From contig OX940863.1 of the NCBI GenBank assembly GCA_954871525.1, positions 26,176,001 to 26,240,000 on the forward strand: DNA of 64,000 bases. Reading direction: 5' to 3'. A program made the translations under genes and the position numbers. The stretch's first letter is position 1. Each line of letters begins with the position of its first letter. The notes beneath the pieces are model-generated. The model did no database searches. It was not told the DNA's origin and saw nothing but the letters and a program-made list of their open reading frames with translations. This document shows, piece by piece, positions 59,021-64,000 of the stretch. Origin of the DNA: Parietaria judaica. Taxonomy: Eukaryota; Streptophyta; Magnoliopsida; Rosales; Urticaceae.

Positions 59021-59039
59021 CGCGAAAATATTAATCTTA

Positions 59040-60300
59040 TTAGTTAATGTACAGCTCGTGGGGCAACTTTTTTTTTTTTATAAAAAAATAACCAGGATTA
59101 AAGCCCCATACCAGTAATCCATATTATCTCATCCAACTTACACTACTCAAAATTAATTATATGTCCCAAATCGTGATAATATATTTTCTAATGATTTTCT
59201 AATTCGTTGTTCTAATGATTCAATTTCGGGGTTGAGCAACGGATTATAATTTTTAATCAATATATATAGTGCGTACCTTATATCACAATTCTAGTTGCGC
59301 ACTCTAATCTCTGTTCTGAACCGGCTTCTCTGAATGTGCACCTCGTGATATGAGATTTTGCTGACATGAACTTCTCCCAATAATCTTCTGATGTATTCTT
59401 CGGAATTAGAACGCTAGGATGTAACAGCTCCTCTGAGTAATCACTAAACCCTACATGTTTCTGATCCGGGAAATTTCTACTCTGACCGAATTCGAAAACC
59501 AGAGAGAGAGAGAGAGAATGTGTGGCGATTTTTTTCTTCTTCTGAGAATCAGGGTTGATTTTTTTATTTCAGGTTTAGCCTATTTATAGGGAAAACCGAA
59601 TCTTAACCACCTCGAGATATTCACTCGTTATCTATTAGTTAATTATAAAGATTAAATAAGATAATGAATATTATCAAATCTTTTTAAATCTTTTTCAATA
59701 AAGATTTAATCTTAGATTTAGATAAAACAAATCTTCTGGAAACAAATCTTCCAAGACCTAATATCTCCTATTAATTTCGAAAAAAAAATATATAAACATA
59801 TATATATATATTATTAATTTCGAAATTAATAATTAATTCGTAAAAAAAATCAATAATTCGATTTAGGTTAAATAAATAATATAAATCTATTTTATTATAA
59901 TTGATTATTAATAACAAATATTAATAATTAAATCCAATAATTAAAATTATATTATCAATTAAATATTCCAGGAATCAAATCCAATATTTAATTCAGCATT
60001 AATTCGCATAAAAAACATTGACCATTTCGACCTCAACCGAAAAACTGTTTTGACCATAACTCCCAAACCGTACATCAGAATTTCACGATTCAAAAAGATA
60101 AATTTGTTAGTATTTGATTTCCCTCAACCCTAGGGTCGTTCAGGAGTCAAATTCAATTATCAATTTTTTAACTTCCCGAGCAATACCAAAAACTTTGGTA
60201 CTGCTCTTTCGACGACGCTCTCTTCACTATATGATTGTTACAAACTAGTCACTCAACGAGTAATGAAGTCGTTAAGTTGGCCTTAAGTACTTTTTTTTTT
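59040..60300 (-). mobile_element. Possible LTR remnant, minus orientation
   Basis: On the minus strand CCCTATAAATAGGC (about 59580-59593) is followed by a leader-like stretch with a CT/GA run and higher GC, like an LTR promoter and R-U5 region. No LTR ends, target duplication or second copy was found, so the call is tentative. Confidence 0.25.
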
Positions 60301-60607
60301 CCATAAATCAAAATGAAGAAATTTGAGCATCTTGTTCAAATAATAGTACAATAAAATTTTGTTATTGTCACAAGTCCTTTACCAGTTTTCATTTTCTGAA
60401 AAACTAATAAAAGATTTTTTCTTCAAATTTTCACAAGGTTTTGCACTTTTGTTTAATTCTTGATTGATAATCACTTTTGAAATAGAATATTTATGAACAG
60501 AATTATCTTTAATTTTAGTTATTATTTTGAATTGGATATTTACTGAGATTTGAGAGTTGTAAAATTGTGAAGTATACGGTGAAGCTGTTATCTAGCTAAA
60601 AAAAACA

Positions 60608-60692
60608 ATGCTGACACTAGGAGTCGAACCCAGGCCAACGTGACTATGACTAAAAAAATTTAAAGTGTGACAATAACCACTACACCAATGTA
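60608..60692 (-). other. tRNA-like relic or SINE head
   Basis: On the minus strand TGTAGTGGTTATTGTC resembles an A box/D arm. CTGGGTTCGACTCCTAG forms a T arm (five-base stem with one G-T pair around TTCGACT) containing a B box. The part between is too AT-rich and irregular for a normal anticodon arm. A T8 run follows at about 60600. It is probably a decayed tRNA or a tRNA-derived SINE. Confidence 0.35.
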
Positions 60693-60699
60693 AGATTAT

Positions 60700-61365
60700 A
60701 TATAAGCTTAAATGAATCAATAAATAAATATATGTACTAAATTTTTTTCAGAAAATATTAATGCATAAAAAATAATAAACCCGGATCAAGTGGGGGCAGT
60801 CAACCCCGCTCGGCCCACTATAGTCCCGCCTCTGAATATATATATATATATATATATTTTTTTATTTATATATATCCCCTCGAGTCCTCGAGTCATATCA
60901 TATTTTAACTGCCAAAATATGTTGTATCCGCCTTCAAGCCATACTATGGATAGGAATAATAAGATATGTATTCAAGTTGTATTCAATAGCGCCCGCAAGT
61001 ACTTTAATTTTATAGTGGACAACCCGTATTTTAATTAAAAAGTTAATAGAGAGAAAATGTCACCTTCATACAATTTTATAATAATCTTATAATATTTTTA
61101 ATTTTTTTGGGTTTCACTTCTAATTGAACGAAGCTATTACTTTATTAAAATTTAGTACTTATCGACCGTAAAAAGAATATGAGAACTTTCCTTTTATCAT
61201 CAATAATACATAGTATACTAAAAACCACGAAGCTCTTTTCTTGAATTCTGAAGTATTACGATGTACAAGTAACAATATTGAAATAAAATAGGGAAATTAC
61301 AAAATTATGTCAGAGCTTTTTTTTACTGAAATAAATATAATTTACTCACTTTTCCTTACTACCTA
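60700..61365. other. AT-rich intergenic DNA
   Basis: No gene is recognised. A TA run occupies 60837-60858. CCCGCCTCTGAATATA near 60825 resembles the end of the GGCGGA-type MITEs. Confidence 0.4.
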
Positions 61366-61368
61366 CAG

Positions 61369-61520
61369 TAAAACCTCGTTACATTAATACTCAATAAATT
61401 AATAACTTTGATAAAATAATATTTTTGTATGATTCCGACTCTAACGAACATGACTAAATTTTACCTTGATAATATAATAAAACCATCCGGTCTCAACAAT
61501 ATTAATTTGTAGAGGTTTTA
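61369..61520. mobile_element. Small MITE with TAAAACCTC ends
   Basis: TAAAACCTCGTTACATTAATACT at the left and, inverted, TAAAACCTCTACAAATTAATATT at the right give a 23 bp TIR with about 17 matches. 152 bp long, no coding content, no clear target duplication. Confidence 0.6.
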
Positions 61521-61529
61521 TTATAATTA

Positions 61530-62411
61530 GAGATTCCCACCGAGAGCCACTAGCCTCCATGACCAGCCATTTCCATTAAAAGGAACTGTACTGCTAGCGA
61601 CGGAAAAATGCCATGCGGCCTATTGATCACAAAGAACATTTCTTGTAAAAGCACATGTGATGCTTACATTAGAGAGCTAATATTACGATTACCAAATAAT
61701 AATTCAGAGATGTGATTGAATTAATTGCGTATTATAATCTTTGTGAATACTTCAATCTGCCGATTGAAAAAAGTGTCTTGATTTTCAACTACTAAAACCT
61801 TTGTTTCTAATCATGTCTCTAGGTGTTTAAACTTTTTCCCGCAACAAATAGCAGCATTGACACAATTTTAAGCTTCTAGTATTTGTATTAATCTCTGAAT
61901 TTCAATTTGATGAGATTTTTTTTCCCAAATATTCATTGTAGGGACCTAGAATTATTGTATTTTTTTAGTCATTATAATAAATTAGACAAAAGTCAGATTT
62001 CAATGGCCAAAATAAAATCAATCATGTATAGGATAAACTGCAAAGTACATGAGATAATTATTTTGTACGTGTTGTTCCACGGTGAGCTCCACTTCTACGT
62101 CATCACTCTGGGCTGGAAGAGTTTGAATACTCTTCCCAGAACTGAAACACAAGGAATAAACAGAATCAAGAAGGAGAATAAATCAGTTACCAAGCCTAGA
62201 TCACTAGCCTAGCTCCTAAGCTAACGTGACAAAGTGATTGGCTGAGGAATAACTGACTCGGGGCTACCTTCAAATAAAACCTTAAAGGGAAGTTTCTAAC
62301 AACACAACCAGAATACTCGCAAGGGTGCGCGAACCCTAATTCTCGAAAGGTTTCTCTGAAACCTAGAAAACAAGAAGATCGAAAGGAAGAACAAGACCAG
62401 AGAAGACATAC
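61530..62411. other. Non-coding stretch before the copia fragment
   Basis: No host gene is seen. The part from about 62050 is GC-richer and, by position, may be retroelement leader or LTR sequence joined to the truncated pol gene, but no LTR boundary could be identified. Confidence 0.35.
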
Positions 62412-63870
62412 CTCATGCGGGGTTATGGGAGGAGAGAAGGAATAGATTTCAATGAAGTTTTCTATCCCGTGGTCAAGCACACTTCCATAAGTGTGATGTT
62501 ATCCTTAGTTGCTCAGTTCAATCTTGAACTTGAGCAAATGGATGTTAAAACATCATTCTTACATGGAGAGCTTGAAGAGAGGATCCTAATGAATCAACCT
62601 GAAGGCTACAAGGAGAAAGGGAAGGAGGACTGGGTCTGTTGTTTGAAGAAGTCCTTATATGGACTCAAACAATCTCCCAGACAGTGGTACAAGAGATTTG
62701 ATTCTTTTATGAAGAGCCACAATTATCAGAGAAGCAAACATGATAACTGTGTCTACTTCTCAAGGTCACAATCTGAAGCAAGTGTTTACGTGCTATTGTA
62801 TGTGGATGATATGCTCCTAATCTCCAAGAACAAGTCGGAGATTGACAGGTTGAAGACCAGGTTGAATGCAGAGTTTGAGATGAAGGATCTGGGGAGAGCA
62901 GAGAAGATCCTAAGGATGGTAATTCAGAGAAAGAGAAGCTCAAGTGAGCTCTCAATCTCTCCGACAGAATACTTGAAGAAGGTTGTAGCGTGGTTCAATA
63001 TGGATACTGCAAAGCACACAGCTCAACCCTTGGCACCCTATTTCAGCTGTCAAGTCAGTTATGCCCTACAACAAAATCAAAGAGGAAGCAGATGGCAAAC
63101 ATCCCATACACAAATGTTGTGGGCAGCTTCATGTATGGAATGATCTGCACAAGACCTGACTTGTCTTATGCAGTGAGCCTTGTAAGTAGGTTCATGGCTA
63201 ACTCGGGAGATGAACATTGGAAGGTTGTTAAATGGATCCTAAAATACCTAGTGGGCACAACTGAAGTTCGAATGCACTATGGAAGGGATGAAGGAGAAGG
63301 AAGAACAAGCATACAAGGATTTGTAGACTGGCTACACTTTCTAGGTGTTCAATAACCTTGAAAGCTAGAAAGCTTCTCTGCAATACATTGTTGCACTCTC
63401 TACAACAGAGGCAAAATATTTTGTTATAACTGAAGCTGCAAAGGAAGGGTTGTGGTTGAATGGACTTCTTACAGAATTAGGCTTCAGGCAAGAAATTTTT
63501 GATCTGTACCGTGACAGTCAAAGTGCCATTCACCTTTGTAAGAATCAGATGTATCATGAACGCACTAAGCACATAGACATCAGACTACACTTTGTAAAAG
63601 ATGTAGTCGAGTCTGGAGTGCTTAATGTGATCAAGATAGCACCTAAAGACAACCCACCTGACATGATCACTAAAGTGATCCTAGCATTCAAGTTACAGCA
63701 AAGCCTCAATCAACTCGGAGACTACACTTTGTAAAAGATGTAGTCGAGTCTGGAGTGCTTAATGTGATCAAGATAGCACCTAAAGACAACCCACCTGACA
63801 TGATCACTAAAGTGATCCTAGCATTCAAGTTACAGCAAAGCCTCAATCAACTCGGAGTTGGACAAGCCAA
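62412..63870 (+). pseudogene. Ty1/copia reverse transcriptase-RNase H, broken
   Basis: The reading begins inside the reverse transcriptase (GIDFNEVFYPVVKHTSI, then MDVKTSFLHGEL, SLYGLKQSPRQWYKRFD and the catalytic YVDDM at about 62800). It shifts frame near 63000 and continues with VVGSFMYGMICTRPDLSYAV and WILKYLVGT. The segment around 63330-63400 lacks part of the domain linker. The RNase H part reads VALSTTEAKYFV, then RDSQSAIHLCKN and HERTKHIDIRLHFVKD. Gag, protease and integrase are absent, so the element is 5'-truncated at about 62412. It is a defective copy in the order typical of copia pol. Confidence 0.92.
63582..63855. repeat. 137 bp tandem duplication in copia RNase H
   Basis: The units 63582-63718 and 63719-63855 are identical by eye, from AGACTACACTTTGTAAAAGA to CAATCAACTCGG. 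The length is not a multiple of three, so the second unit is out of frame. Perfect identity means it is recent, or an assembly artefact. Confidence 0.95.
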
Positions 63871-63939
63871 CACAGAGGATAGATCACCTAGGGAAGAAAG
63901 GAAAAAGGGCACTGCTTACTATGAGTGATACTCATAGTG

Positions 63940-64000
63940 GCAGAAAAAGGCCCTAATATAGAAAAGGGGAAAGCTAGAGGAGACTGTGACAATTGAAGCT
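63940..64000 (+). other. Possible polypurine tract and 3' LTR start
   Basis: AGAAAAGGGGAAAGCTAGAGGAGA is purine-rich and is followed by TGTGACAATTGAAGCT at the window edge. This is the expected place for a polypurine tract and the TG start of a 3' LTR. The LTR itself lies outside the window. Confidence 0.45.

Larger units (their letters stand above)
52904..59035 (-). mobile_element. Decayed CACTA (En/Spm-type) transposon
   Basis: The element's 3' end begins CACTAATAGATAT at 52904, directly against an interrupted RNase H pseudogene. Behind it (52920-53420) is a subterminal region with repeated AACTGAAAAATCAGTT-like strings and CCGGCCATTTTTTGCCGG hairpins, typical of CACTA ends. Two transposon genes follow on the minus strand: a TNPA/Ptta-type gene (about 53690-54420) and a TNP2-type gene (about 55560-59020). 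A solo LTR is inserted between them. I could not find the 5' terminus, so the right boundary is only the end of recognisable coding sequence. Confidence 0.8.

Overview
The window is nuclear DNA of a flowering plant, most likely a eudicot. It is strongly AT-rich. Its genes are split by short AT-rich GT..AG introns, two of the three genes belong to plant families (a PLATZ zinc-finger factor and an OCTOPUS-like Cys-rich protein), and the rest is mostly transposon debris: hAT, CACTA, Mutator-like, copia, solo LTRs and SINE. No bacterial, organellar or CRISPR features were seen. All calls come from reading the sequence; no database was searched.

Host genes. (1) 6162-7548, minus: PLATZ transcription factor, four exons, 222 aa from the first AUG, with a coding-like in-frame extension upstream. 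(2) 24581-25768, plus: six-exon gene for a 215 aa protein with a C-terminal Rad60/SUMO-like domain, behind a telo-box and site II promoter. (3) 45343-45924, plus: intronless GC-rich gene for a 193 aa Cys-rich, Ser/Arg-rich protein with an OCTOPUS/DUF740-like N-terminus. The three genes are far apart and show no common pathway.

Mobile DNA, left to right. A 1.6 kb non-autonomous hAT-like element (637-2235) has a perfect 8 bp target duplication. MITEs and simple repeats fill 8-24 kb, including a Mutator-like element with a 10 bp duplication (16919-17379). At 26818-28816 a solo LTR with a 5 bp duplication is split by a 1.0 kb hAT MITE with its own 8 bp duplication. A 1 kb palindrome built of alternating inverted modules lies at 36375-37335. 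At 37858-42260 sits a complete 4.4 kb hAT transposon: TIRs, 8 bp duplication, GC-rich subterminal repeats, and a two-exon transposase gene broken by one apparent 1-nt indel. A 1.16 kb internal-deletion derivative (43930-45087) lies 1.7 kb away, in the promoter region of the Cys-rich gene. Further right are a second solo LTR (42961-43796), a decayed two-gene CACTA element (52904 to about 59020) inserted in an RNase H-like pseudogene and carrying a third solo LTR, and a broken Ty1/copia reverse transcriptase/RNase H region (62412 to the window end).

The most notable material is the hAT pair. The parent carries gene-like captured sequence in its intron. The derivative puts the parent promoter directly in front of the transposase dimerisation domain, which suggests a self-made repressor (inference).
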